A stretch of 64,000 bases of DNA from Enterococcus asini ATCC 700915. Its GTDB lineage: Bacteria; Bacillota; Bacilli; Lactobacillales; Enterococcaceae. A program made the position numbers and the translations under genes. This document shows, in pieces, positions 56,231-64,000 of the stretch (the stretch's first letter is position 1; each line of letters begins with the position of its first letter). The stretch lies in the NCBI RefSeq assembly GCF_000407365.1, contig NZ_ASVU01000002.1, forward strand, positions 186,001 to 250,000, given 5' to 3'. The notes below the pieces were generated by a model, which saw nothing but the letters and a program-made list of their open reading frames with translations, was not told where the DNA came from and did no database searches.

Positions 56231-56740
56231 TTATGCCAAATACTCCGCCAATGTAGCCAAGTCGATGGTTTCATCAAAAATCTGGTCATCAAGTAACACC
56301 GTGGGCACGAATTGAATTTGCGCCTGCTGGGCTTCGGTTACGATTTTTGAGAGCTCCGGATTTTCTTTGGGAGTGAGGCCCAACTCTTCTCGGGCATAGG
56401 TGACTATTTCAGGTTCCGTTAGCTGTTGCCACGTTTTTTGTGTGGCGAAAAGCTTGGCAATCGTAGCCAAGGCTGCTGTAGGGTCTGCCGGAATGAACGT
56501 GTGAAGAAGATTGCCCTTTTGCAGGCTTTCTTTTTCCTTGTTTAAGAGCTTGATCACCCGAAACAAGTCTCCCTCCTTGGTTTTTTGATCTAGGAGGGGG
56601 CCGGCTTTTTCAAACCATTTTTTACAGTAAGGACAAGCAAGATTGAGAAATTCAATTTGCTGATGTTTAGCCTGGGGATTTCCCAGGTGAATGCCGGTCA
56701 CTTGATTTGTCAGCTCCGACTTGATGATGGTAATATCCAT
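56231..56740 (-). CDS. DsbA-like thioredoxin-fold protein
   Basis: The 169-residue protein has a thioredoxin fold with an inserted helical domain, active site C36-P-Y-C39 and the cis-proline segment FVPTVLL near residue 147. It lacks a signal peptide and so is probably a cytoplasmic thiol oxidoreductase, unlike the exported DsbA; cytoplasmic relatives are common in lactic acid bacteria. Minus strand, single gene, start preceded by AAGGTG. Redox partner unknown. Confidence 0.82.
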   Translation of the reverse strand: MDITIIKSELTNQVTGIHLGNPQAKHQQIEFLNLACPYCKKWFEKAGPLLDQKTKEGDLFRVIKLLNKEKESLQKGNLLHTFIPADPTAALATIAKLFATQKTWQQLTEPEIVTYAREELGLTPKENPELSKIVTEAQQAQIQFVPTVLLDDQIFDETIDLATLAEYLA

Positions 56741-56882
56741 GTAAGCACCTTCTTTTCGTTTCTTCTAGTGTAATGAAAAATGGTAAGGTTGACCAGTTTT
56801 TTCTCCTGGCAAAAGAAGGTCTTCAAGGACGGGAGTTTTCCGGTTTTTTCATGAGAAATCCCTAAAAAATAAGACAATATGG

Positions 56883-56888
56883 TATACT
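56883..56888 (+). promoter_or_regulatory. -10 box of cdaA operon
   Basis: TATACT (56883-56888), 34 bases before the cdaA GTG. No good -35 found. Confidence 0.45.
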
Positions 56889-56922
56889 GTGTAAGGAAGT
56901 CAGCAGCAAAGGAGGTCTGCCT

Positions 56923-57813
56923 GTGTCTTTTAATCTAGACGATTTTTTCAATATCAAAAACTGGCAACAAATATTCACGACGGATATATTTTCTGTCGGC
57001 TTTCTCGTGAATGTGCTAGACATTTTGGTAGTGTGGTACCTCATCTACAAGCTGATTCAGCTAGTGAGAGGAACCAAGGCGATTCAACTTTTTAAAGGGG
57101 TCGCCGTATTTATTGCCATCCGCTTAGGGGCGGAGTTAATTGGTTTGCATACCTTGTCGTGGCTGATGGATCAAGTCATCACCTATGGGGTAATCGCAGC
57201 CATTGTGATCTTCCAGCCGGAAATTCGCCGGGGCTTGGAGCATCTGGGAAGGACTTCGCTGTTCTTAGCTAGTAAATCAGAGCAACGAGAGGAAGAAAAG
57301 CTGATCAAGGCCTTGGACAAGGCGGTGCAGTATATGTCCAAACGGCGGATTGGTGCTTTGATTACCATTGAGCGCAACACGGGCTTAGAAGAGTACATCG
57401 AAACCGGGATTCCTTTGGATGCCGACATCACCGGAGAATTATTGATTAACATCTTTATCCCGAATACGCCTTTACACGACGGAGCGGTGATTGTGCGCCA
57501 AGACAAGATTGCGGTGGCTTGTGCTTATTTACCTCTATCCGAGAGTATGTTGATCCCTAAAGAATTTGGGACGCGACATCGGGCAGCGGTAGGGGTCAGT
57601 GAAGTCAGCGATGCGCTAACCGTGGTAGTCTCCGAAGAAACTGGAGACATCAGCATCTCTTTGAACAATGAATTGCGTCCAGGTCTATCCCAAGAAGAGT
57701 TTTTAGACTTGCTACAAGCAGAGTTGGTCAGTGAGACGACGGATAGTAAAAAAGGTATTTTGCAATCCTTTATTGATGGTGTCTCAGGTGTCGGTAAAGG
57801 AGGCAAGAAATGA
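56923..57813 (+). CDS. cdaA: Diadenylate cyclase CdaA
   Basis: This 296-residue membrane enzyme makes c-di-AMP from two ATP. Three N-terminal helices (about 25-45, 55-75, 85-98) precede the DAC domain, with catalytic DGA at 186-188 and RHR at 218-220. The start is GTG after AAGGAGG. It forms the conserved operon cdaA-cdaR-glmM, overlapping cdaR by 4 bp. CdaA is the main cyclase of Bacilli, with products controlling potassium and osmolyte transport. Confidence 0.97.
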   Translation: MSFNLDDFFNIKNWQQIFTTDIFSVGFLVNVLDILVVWYLIYKLIQLVRGTKAIQLFKGVAVFIAIRLGAELIGLHTLSWLMDQVITYGVIAAIVIFQPEIRRGLEHLGRTSLFLASKSEQREEEKLIKALDKAVQYMSKRRIGALITIERNTGLEEYIETGIPLDADITGELLINIFIPNTPLHDGAVIVRQDKIAVACAYLPLSESMLIPKEFGTRHRAAVGVSEVSDALTVVVSEETGDISISLNNELRPGLSQEEFLDLLQAELVSETTDSKKGILQSFIDGVSGVGKGGKK

Positions 57814-58943
57814 ACAAACCAAGAATTCGAACCAATCTCCTATATGGTTTTACCGCGTTAATTTTTGCGTTGATTCTCTTTTTCTACGCCAATGATCGCA
57901 GCTTGATTTCGCAAATTTCCTCCAGTACGCCAGAAGCCTTCGAGGAAACCTTGAACAATGTGAAAATCCAGCCTTATTATGACGATGAGAAGTATTACAT
58001 TCACGGCTATAGCCCTACGGTATCGGTGAAATTAAGCAGTAACAACCGGGTTCAGTTGAACACAGAGGCCAATGTGGACACTCGCAGCTTTGAAGTCATT
58101 GCTGATTTGACCGGGCTTGGAGAAGGAACCCATGAAGTGAAATTGCGGCTACAAAATATGAGTTCAGCAGTTACGGGAACGATTACCCCGTCGAGCATTA
58201 CCGTGACCATTGAGAGTCGAACCTCGGCTAAGATGAAGGTAGAGCCGGTGGTTTCCACCGCTAATTTAACGGATGGTTATACCTTAGACAGTGTCTCTGT
58301 GGACCCAGAAGAAGTCACGGTTACCACGGGTTCTCAAACTTTGACGGAAATCGATCGACTAGTAGCCACGGTGGATGCGGCCAAGGTCACGGATAAAAAC
58401 TTATCCGAAACCGTGCGCATTCAGGCTTTGGACAAAGATGGAAACACTTTGAGTGTGGAATCAGATCCGGCGGAAGTTACCGTGAAAGTCCTGGTCAGTG
58501 CGCCTCAAAAACAAGTCCAGCTCTATCCCGAACAAGAGGGTTCACTAGCCTCTGGGGTGACGGATGTCTCCTTGTCTTTAGGGGAGACTACGGCGATTTT
58601 AACGGGAGAAGAGGCGGCCTTGGATGAAATCACTGAGTTAGCCGTGCCGGTGGATGTATCGGGTATTCGGGAGCGGACGACGCAAAAGGTCACGATTCCT
58701 GTGGCGGATGGGATCACGGTGGAACCTCATGAGGTTTCCGTGACGATTACCCCTCAATTAGCTACCAGCTCGACTCCTAGTAGCACGCAATCTCCTGGGA
58801 GCAATCAATCCACTAATTCTGGAGGAACGACCCCTTCAAGCAGTAGCAGTTCGACTACGACGTCCAGTTCATCGAGCACGAAGGAGTCCAGTAGTTCTTC
58901 CACGGAAGCGTCCAGTGAAACGAGTTCGAGTGCGAAAAAGTAA
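57810..58943 (+). CDS. cdaR: CdaA regulator CdaR (YbbR-domain protein)
   Basis: The 377-residue protein has one N-terminal membrane helix (about 10-28) and an extracellular part of roughly four YbbR repeats (about 45-320), followed by a Ser/Thr-rich tail (about 325-377). CdaR binds CdaA and modulates its activity. The low-complexity tail probably spans the cell wall. Start ATG overlaps the cdaA stop by 4 bp. Confidence 0.93.
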   Translation: MNKPRIRTNLLYGFTALIFALILFFYANDRSLISQISSSTPEAFEETLNNVKIQPYYDDEKYYIHGYSPTVSVKLSSNNRVQLNTEANVDTRSFEVIADLTGLGEGTHEVKLRLQNMSSAVTGTITPSSITVTIESRTSAKMKVEPVVSTANLTDGYTLDSVSVDPEEVTVTTGSQTLTEIDRLVATVDAAKVTDKNLSETVRIQALDKDGNTLSVESDPAEVTVKVLVSAPQKQVQLYPEQEGSLASGVTDVSLSLGETTAILTGEEAALDEITELAVPVDVSGIRERTTQKVTIPVADGITVEPHEVSVTITPQLATSSTPSSTQSPGSNQSTNSGGTTPSSSSSSTTTSSSSSTKESSSSSTEASSETSSSAKK

Positions 58944-59040
58944 TACAATATTTCACGAGTAATCGTAAAGTGTCGGCAAACAGTCGACGAATATCTTACT
59001 AGGAGACATTCCTAGGTGAATATGATGAAGGAGCATGAAC

Positions 59041-60396
59041 ATGGGAAAATATTTTGGAACAGACGGTGTCAGAGGCGAAGCAAATGTGGAATTAACCCCT
59101 GAATTGGCTTTTAAATTAGGCCGCTGTGGTGGTTACGTCTTAAGCCAACACGAAAGTGCCGACAAACGGCCTCGGGTCTTGGTAGGTCGTGACACCCGGA
59201 TTTCTGGTCAAATGTTAGAAAGTGCATTGATCGCCGGCTTGTTGTCTGTAGGAATTGAAGTCTTTCAACTAGGCGTGATTTCAACGCCAGGGGTTGCTTA
59301 TTTGACCCGGGTACAAAAAGCGAGCGCCGGGGTGATGATCTCAGCTTCTCACAATCCTGCTTTGGACAATGGCATCAAATTTTTCGGTGGGGACGGCTTC
59401 AAGCTCGTGGACGACCAAGAATTGGAAATCGAGGCTTTGCTAGATGCACCAGAAGATACTTTGCCACGTCCTTCTGCTGAAGGTTTAGGTACCGTTGAAG
59501 AATTTCCAGAAGGCTTGCTTAAGTACTCACAATTCTTAGAACAAACGATTAACGGCGACCTTTCTGGTTTAACCGTCTGCATCGATGCAGCCAACGGTGC
59601 GACTGCTACCACAGTCAACCGCTTGTTTGCCGATTTGGAAACCGAATTTTATACCATTGGTACCAAACCCAACGGCTTAAATATCAACGATGGCGTGGGC
59701 TCTACTCATCCAGAATCACTGGCAGCTTTCGTAGTCGAAAAAGGCGCAGACGCTGGTTTAGCCTTTGATGGGGATGGAGACCGGGTTATTGCCGTAGACG
59801 AATTAGGGAATATCGTAGACGGTGACAAGATCATGTACATCTGTGCGAAATACTTAGCTAGCAAAAAACGGTTAAAACAAGACACCATTGTCACTACTGT
59901 TATGAGTAACCTTGGTTTCCATAAAGCGGTGGAAGAAATCGGCTTGCGGGATGTCATCACTCAAGTAGGGGATCGCTATGTTGTGGAAGAAATGCGGAAA
60001 AACGACTACAACTTTGGTGGGGAACAATCCGGCCACATGATTTTCCTTGATTTCAATACGACTGGGGATGGGATGCTTTCTGGGATTCAACTGTTAAGCA
60101 TTATGAAAGCTACTGGCAAGAAATTGTCTGAGTTGGCGGCAGAAGTGACCATTTATCCGCAAAAATTAGTAAACATCCGCGTCTCCGATAAAAACGGCGC
60201 CATGGAAGTTCCAGCGATTAAAGCGGTAATCGATGAAGCGGAAGCCGAAATGGCTGGGAACGGTCGCATTCTCGTGCGCCCTTCCGGAACCGAACCGTTA
60301 CTACGGGTAATGGCGGAAGCCGAAACCGATGAAAAAGTTGAATATTATGTAGAAAAAATCGCTGCCGTCGTTCGTGCAGAAATCGGCATTGATTAA
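59041..60396 (+). CDS. glmM: Phosphoglucosamine mutase
   Basis: The 451-residue enzyme converts glucosamine-6-P to glucosamine-1-P for UDP-GlcNAc synthesis. The phospho-serine is S103 in ISASHNP, the metal loop is DGDGDR, and the phosphate-binding [10 protein letters not shown] motif is at the C-terminus. I chose ATG at 59041, 7 bases after AAGGAG; ATG at 59035 is too close to that site. GlmM also inhibits CdaA in Bacilli, which explains the operon. A terminator follows. Confidence 0.97.
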   Translation: MGKYFGTDGVRGEANVELTPELAFKLGRCGGYVLSQHESADKRPRVLVGRDTRISGQMLESALIAGLLSVGIEVFQLGVISTPGVAYLTRVQKASAGVMISASHNPALDNGIKFFGGDGFKLVDDQELEIEALLDAPEDTLPRPSAEGLGTVEEFPEGLLKYSQFLEQTINGDLSGLTVCIDAANGATATTVNRLFADLETEFYTIGTKPNGLNINDGVGSTHPESLAAFVVEKGADAGLAFDGDGDRVIAVDELGNIVDGDKIMYICAKYLASKKRLKQDTIVTTVMSNLGFHKAVEEIGLRDVITQVGDRYVVEEMRKNDYNFGGEQSGHMIFLDFNTTGDGMLSGIQLLSIMKATGKKLSELAAEVTIYPQKLVNIRVSDKNGAMEVPAIKAVIDEAEAEMAGNGRILVRPSGTEPLLRVMAEAETDEKVEYYVEKIAAVVRAEIGID

Positions 60397-60403
60397 GAGA
60401 AAG

Positions 60404-60439
60404 AACGCTTGTGCCAGGGAATTGGCACAGGCGTTTTTT
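60404..60439 (+). terminator. Terminator after glmM
   Basis: A 13-bp stem with one G-T pair (60404-60416 with 60423-60435) and six Ts. Confidence 0.92.
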
Positions 60440-60481
60440 CTTTGAATAGGAATCAGAGCCCATAGCAAAAGGAGAAAGATT

Positions 60482-61141
60482 TTGGAAGTATCAAAAGAGT
60501 GGTTGTATCAAAAAATCGCCGAAGCAGTGCAGTCTCTGCCTCGGCCTACCATTATCGGCATCAATGGAGCCATTACTTCAGGGAAAACAACTCTCGCAAG
60601 AAGACTGGCTGAGTATTTGCAAAAGCAAAATACGCCTGTGACTGTAGTCCACATTGATGATTTTCATCAACCCCGTAGCCTGCGCCAAAAAGAGGCAAGT
60701 CCTGCTTATTACTTAGCTCACGCCTTGGATCTGCCTCGGATTACTGATTTGGTGCAAAAGATTAAGGCTGGGGGATTCGAGGAAACTTGGCAAGTCTTAG
60801 ATATGGGCACAGATGAATACAGTAAAAGCGTGGAGTTTGCCATTACCCCAGATAGCATTGTCATCATAGAAGGGGTCTTGCTCTATCAAAAAGCGCTAGT
60901 GGAGCTCTTTGATTACAAAGTGTATCTGGATATTTCTCCAAAAGAAATTCTCGAACGGGGGAAACTTCGGGATGTGCCCTTGTATGGGGCTAGGATCCTT
61001 GAGCAATATCGGCAATTTTTTATCCCGGTGCAACAACTTTATGAAGAAACGGCTCAACCTAAAGCATACAGTGATTTAGTGGTGGACGTGACAAATTTTG
61101 AAAGAATGATTGTGAAAGACAAAAAAAGTTGCCCTCGCTAA
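60482..61141 (+). CDS. Uridine kinase-like P-loop protein
   Basis: The 219-residue protein has Walker A GINGAITSGKTT (26-37), the DDFHQPR segment near 60 and a lid region. It belongs to the uridine kinase/phosphoribulokinase superfamily, but is not the standard udk type and may phosphorylate another nucleoside or small molecule. It starts at TTG after AAAGGAG. It converges with glmS. Confidence 0.78.
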   Translation: MEVSKEWLYQKIAEAVQSLPRPTIIGINGAITSGKTTLARRLAEYLQKQNTPVTVVHIDDFHQPRSLRQKEASPAYYLAHALDLPRITDLVQKIKAGGFEETWQVLDMGTDEYSKSVEFAITPDSIVIIEGVLLYQKALVELFDYKVYLDISPKEILERGKLRDVPLYGARILEQYRQFFIPVQQLYEETAQPKAYSDLVVDVTNFERMIVKDKKSCPR

Positions 61142-61162
61142 TTAGCAAGAGCAGCTTTTTTT
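61121..61162. terminator. Bidirectional terminator between uridine kinase-like gene and glmS
   Basis: Imperfect stem (61123-61140 with 61143-61161) with A-run and T-run flanks; overlaps the last codons of the plus-strand gene. Confidence 0.82.
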
Positions 61163-62974
61163 CTATTCTACGGTAACTGATTTGGCCAAGTTTCGTGGCT
61201 TGTCCACGTCGTAGCCCCGTTGCAAGGTAGCGTAGTAGGCTAGTAATTGAGTCGGCAAGACTGCTAGTAGGCTAGTCAAATACGGATGGACTTGAGGGAG
61301 CAAGATTTGATCCCCGACTTTGGCTAAAGCTTCACTGGCAATCACCAAGGTCTTGGCGCCTCGGCTTTCCACTTCTTTTAGATTGCCCCGGGTATGGGAG
61401 CCGGTGACTTCATCGGTGATAATCCCAATCACCGGTGTGCCTTCTTCAATCAAAGCGATGGTTCCGTGTTTTAATTCCCCAGCGGCAAAGCCTTCTGCTT
61501 GGATATAGGAGATTTCTTTTAGTTTCAAAGCGGCTTCCATGGAGACGTAGTAGTCATTGCCCCGGCCGATGTAAAAGGCATTGCGAGTGGCGGTCAAATA
61601 CTCTGCCGTTAAATCGCTAAAATGACTCTTTTCGGAAATGATGCTTTCCATGGCAGAAGCGACGATGCCTAGTTCTTGGAAGACGGGGAAGTTCGTAGCT
61701 TTAGCTAGCCCTTTGGTGCGTCCCACAGCCGTTGCAAGCAGTGCCATCACTGCGATTTGCGCAGTGTAGGCTTTGGTGGAAGCTACTGCGATTTCCGGTC
61801 CCGCGTAAAGCAAAAGGGTATGGTCGGCTTCTCTGGAAAGGGTAGAACCGGCTACGTTGGTAATGGTCAACGCCGGATAGTCCAATTCATTGGTTTTCAC
61901 CAAGACTTGGCGACTATCTGCCGTTTCACCACTTTGACTTAAATAGATAAAGAAAGGTTTTTTAGAAATTAGAGGTAAATTGTAACCAAATTCACTGGAC
62001 AGGTGGATTTCCACTGGAATTTGCGTCAGCTCTTCAAAAAAGCGTTTGGCCGCCCATCCCGCATGACTACTGGTGCCACATGCCACGATGTATACTCGGT
62101 CACTGGCGGCTAGTTCACTTACCAGTGCTGAGTCAATGTGAATCTCGCCGTCTGCTTGCCGGTATTCTTGGACTAGGCGACGCATTACAGCTGGTTGCTC
62201 GTCGATTTCTTTTAACATGTAATAAGGGTAGGTACCTTTTTCGATGTCGCTTAAATCCAGCTGAGCTTGATAGGATTCTCGCTGTATACCGCGACCTGCC
62301 GCGTCATAAATTGTAACGGAGTCATTGGTGACAATCACCATTTCCCCATCGGCAATTTCCAAAAATTCATGGGTTTGGTCAATCATGGCCATGGCATCAC
62401 TACAAACGACATTGAAGCCGTCACCGATACCGATTAATAGGGGACTTTTGTTTTTTGCCACATAAATCACGGTGGGGTCTTTTACGTCCACTAAGGCAAA
62501 AGCATAGGAGCCTTGAATCAGACTAAGAGCTTTTTTGAAAGCCTCTTTTGTGGACAGCTGTTCTTGAATCATCAGTGTTTCAATCAAGTGAACCACGATT
62601 TCTGTATCGGTTTGTCCTTTTAAGACATCATTGGCTAAATAGGTTTGGTGTAAGTCGTCAAAGTTTTCGATGACACCGTTGTGGACTAAGACAAGGCGTC
62701 CACTGGCTGAAGTGTGGGGATGGGCATTGACTTCGCTTGGTTTGCCATGGGTAGCCCAACGCGTATGACCAATACCAATCGTTCCTGTTACTTCCGGTGT
62801 TAATTTGTCTGCCAAGTTTTGAATCCGACCTTGGGCTTTGACAAGGTGACTAGAAGTGCGATCGGCTACAAAGATCCCCGCGGAGTCATATCCCCGGTAT
62901 TCCAAGCGTTCCAATCCTTGCAATAAGACGTTTTCTGCCTGTTGTTTTCCTACGATTCCTACAATTCCACACAT
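61163..62974 (-). CDS. glmS: Glutamine--fructose-6-phosphate aminotransferase
   Basis: The 603-residue enzyme makes glucosamine-6-P from fructose-6-P and glutamine, the first step to UDP-GlcNAc. The start is set at the ATG giving MCGIVGIVG so that Cys2 becomes the N-terminal nucleophile; upstream in-frame codons belong to the ribozyme leader. The glutaminase domain (1-~240) has RGYDSAG and HTRWATHG; two SIS domains follow ([21 protein letters not shown]) and the C-terminus ends LAKSVTVE. Control is by the glmS ribozyme. Confidence 0.98.
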   Translation of the reverse strand: MCGIVGIVGKQQAENVLLQGLERLEYRGYDSAGIFVADRTSSHLVKAQGRIQNLADKLTPEVTGTIGIGHTRWATHGKPSEVNAHPHTSASGRLVLVHNGVIENFDDLHQTYLANDVLKGQTDTEIVVHLIETLMIQEQLSTKEAFKKALSLIQGSYAFALVDVKDPTVIYVAKNKSPLLIGIGDGFNVVCSDAMAMIDQTHEFLEIADGEMVIVTNDSVTIYDAAGRGIQRESYQAQLDLSDIEKGTYPYYMLKEIDEQPAVMRRLVQEYRQADGEIHIDSALVSELAASDRVYIVACGTSSHAGWAAKRFFEELTQIPVEIHLSSEFGYNLPLISKKPFFIYLSQSGETADSRQVLVKTNELDYPALTITNVAGSTLSREADHTLLLYAGPEIAVASTKAYTAQIAVMALLATAVGRTKGLAKATNFPVFQELGIVASAMESIISEKSHFSDLTAEYLTATRNAFYIGRGNDYYVSMEAALKLKEISYIQAEGFAAGELKHGTIALIEEGTPVIGIITDEVTGSHTRGNLKEVESRGAKTLVIASEALAKVGDQILLPQVHPYLTSLLAVLPTQLLAYYATLQRGYDVDKPRNLAKSVTVE

Positions 62975-63019
62975 GTAAATAATCCTACTTTCTTGATTTC
63001 GATTTTTACTGTGTTTTTC

Positions 63020-63165
63020 CTGCGGCCCAAGTCTTTGTCTCACGCCTTCACAAGCGTGTTTTGCCTTGAGCTAAGGAGTGCAGTCCCCAGAGCCACCCGC
63101 CGAATCTTTCGATAAGCTCTCTCCTCGTCACCTGTCTTACAGGCCTGGCGCTATCCGTAATGGTC
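63020..63165 (-). ncRNA. glmS ribozyme (glucosamine-6-phosphate-activated self-cleaving RNA)
   Basis: On the minus strand upstream of glmS the leader reads the conserved glmS-ribozyme core: AGCGCCAGG at the 5' end, CTGTAAGACAGGTGACGAGG, GAGCTTATCGAA, GGCGGGTGGCTC and AGCTCAAGGCAAAACA. Cleavage is expected between A (63152) and G (63151). The RNA senses glucosamine-6-P and cuts its own mRNA, which then decays. The 3' boundary is estimated. Confidence 0.95.
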
Positions 63166-63206
63166 TATCTATCCTCCCGAAATTTATTTTTGAAAAACAC
63201 ATGGAT

Positions 63207-63235
63207 ATTGTATCTTTTGTGAGTATTCGTGTCAA
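63207..63235 (-). promoter_or_regulatory. glmS promoter
   Basis: On the minus strand TTGACA (63235-63230), a 17-bp spacer and TACAAT (63212-63207). It drives the ribozyme-glmS transcript. Confidence 0.88.
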
Positions 63236-63538
63236 TGGATAATCTATTTAAATGAAATTGGTATAGTAGTATTTAAGCAAGTGAAGCGTGTTGTGTTTCC
63301 TTTTTATGATTGGGAAAGCCTCGTGATTTCGTAATGAAAATGCTTACAATATTTTTTAGCGAGATCGCGATGAAAAGAAAACTTTTTTTCGTGTAGACCA
63401 ATTTTTTAGAGGGAAAAGAAACACTCTAGCGGGAACCCTCTTAGGAAAAATGCTGAAAAGTATTTTGTTTCTGGATTTAAATAGGGTATCATTTCTAAGA
63501 GAGCTGTTTTTTAATGTCATTTATTTTGGAGGAAACAG
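63236..63538. promoter_or_regulatory. AT-rich gap between glmS promoter and 96-residue gene
   Basis: About 300 bp without a gene. It holds a candidate plus-strand promoter TTGTTT-N16-TATCAT (63465-63492), a cre-like site TGAAAATGCTTACA (63335-63348, 13 of 14 but with the central C changed), and a loose GAGGG/CCCTC hairpin (about 63411-63442). Confidence 0.4.
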
Positions 63539-63829
63539 ATGAATAACCAAGTACAAGCAATGAGTTTTAAAGAATTACAGTCCATCGTGGCGGCTTTAGC
63601 GAGTGATACCCGGATTACTCCGGAGACGAAAGTGTTTTTGGATACCGGTTGGGATAGTTTGCAAGAAATTTTGCCCGGCTCAGTCAAAGTAGCTACTGCT
63701 AAAACCTTTTCGGTACCGGATCCTTTAACCAATGAACGTTATCCTGGTTATGCCTTAGCAGAAAAAGCGGAGAAGTTTGAAGCAGACGAGGCAGAAGAAA
63801 CCGTGATCGTGATTGAAAATCTATACTAA
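63539..63829 (+). CDS. Hypothetical 96-residue protein
   Basis: A small protein I do not recognise. It starts at ATG after GGAGGA and has an acidic C-terminal third ending in a hydrophobic VIVIENLY. There is no signal peptide or membrane helix. The middle DTGWDSLQEILPG segment has no motif I can place. It has a possible promoter upstream and lies 40 bases before a probable sppA, so they may be co-transcribed. The good ribosome site and codon use suggest it is real. Confidence 0.7.
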   Translation: MNNQVQAMSFKELQSIVAALASDTRITPETKVFLDTGWDSLQEILPGSVKVATAKTFSVPDPLTNERYPGYALAEKAEKFEADEAEETVIVIENLY

Positions 63830-63869
63830 TAGAAAAGTCGTGGCTGAAAAGTGACAGAGGGAGGACAAG

Positions 63870-64000
63870 ATGAATCAAAGAAGATGGGTGGCTTTAGCAA
63901 TCGCAGTGGGGTTGTTGCTATTTTCTGGTATTACACAGCGAGTCAACAATCAAGCCCAAGAAGAGCAACTAACGGGGATCAATGAATTATTATATGGAAG
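63870..64000 (+). CDS. sppA: Probable signal peptide peptidase SppA (3' end outside window)
   Basis: Only the first 43 residues are visible. They start at ATG after GAGGGAGG and have a basic N-terminus (MNQRRW), one hydrophobic helix (about 7-20) and a polar Gln-rich stretch. This resembles the membrane-anchor start of Gram-positive SppA, a serine protease that digests leftover signal peptides. No catalytic residue is within the window, so the call is tentative; any membrane-anchored protein could start this way. Confidence 0.4.
   Translation, partial: MNQRRWVALAIAVGLLLFSGITQRVNNQAQEEQLTGINELLYG

Overview
This window looks like chromosomal backbone plus one sugar-utilisation island from a low-to-moderate G+C Gram-positive bacterium, most likely Enterococcus or a close relative. 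The evidence is the Bacilli-type gene order (rimP-nusA-ylxR-rplGA-infB-rbfA, hrcA-grpE-dnaK-dnaJ, rapZ-yvcK-whiA, cdaA-cdaR-glmM), strong AGGAGG ribosome sites, CIRCE and LexA-type (CGAAC/GTTCG) operators, a T-box, a glmS ribozyme, and a UvrB that reads like enterococcal UvrB. I could not run a search, so the species is not assigned; a plant-associated enterococcus would fit the pectin genes.

Region 1 (1-17230) is a rhamnogalacturonan-I (pectin backbone) utilisation locus resembling Bacillus subtilis yesLMNOPQRSTUVWXYZ but compacted. It has a YesLMN-like membrane protein, histidine kinase and AraC-type response regulator (minus strand); a divergent three-gene CUT1 ABC importer without its ATPase; two GH105 unsaturated rhamnogalacturonyl hydrolases; a sugar-phosphate isomerase-like protein; and two unusual fusion enzymes. 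One fuses a CE12 acetylesterase to a GH42 beta-galactosidase; the other fuses a PL11 rhamnogalacturonan lyase to a CE12 acetylesterase. None of the enzymes has a signal peptide, so the locus appears to import oligosaccharides and dismantle them in the cytoplasm. A probable ComK-like protein sits inside the locus. Candidate operators include a perfect cre (CcpA) site, a repeated TTGTTCAACAA palindrome and a 33-bp inverted repeat before the lyase gene.

Region 2 (17371-23189) holds helD, an ANT(6)-like nucleotidyltransferase, a small tautomerase, and thrS behind a complete T-box leader.

Region 3 (23282-30966) is the rimP-nusA-rnpM-rplGA-infB-rbfA translation/transcription operon, opening with a leader hairpin, then truB-ribF from its own promoter.

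Region 4 (31065-36300) is a tightly overlapping nanE-HAD-DUF4127-EIIC set followed by an RpiR regulator. It looks like an uncharacterised amino-sugar uptake pathway and is the least explained part of the window.

Region 5 (36368-47223) has hemW, the hrcA-grpE-dnaK and dnaJ heat-shock genes with two CIRCE elements, a glycerol-dehydrogenase-like gene, a TVP38-family membrane protein and a P2-type cation ATPase.

Region 6 (47360-56740) has uvrB-uvrA behind a LexA box, an aspartate/glutamate racemase, rapZ-yvcK-whiA and a cytoplasmic DsbA-like protein.

Region 7 (56883-64000) has the c-di-AMP/cell-wall module cdaA-cdaR-glmM, a uridine-kinase-like gene, glmS (minus strand) with its ribozyme and promoter, a 96-residue unknown protein and the start of a probable sppA.
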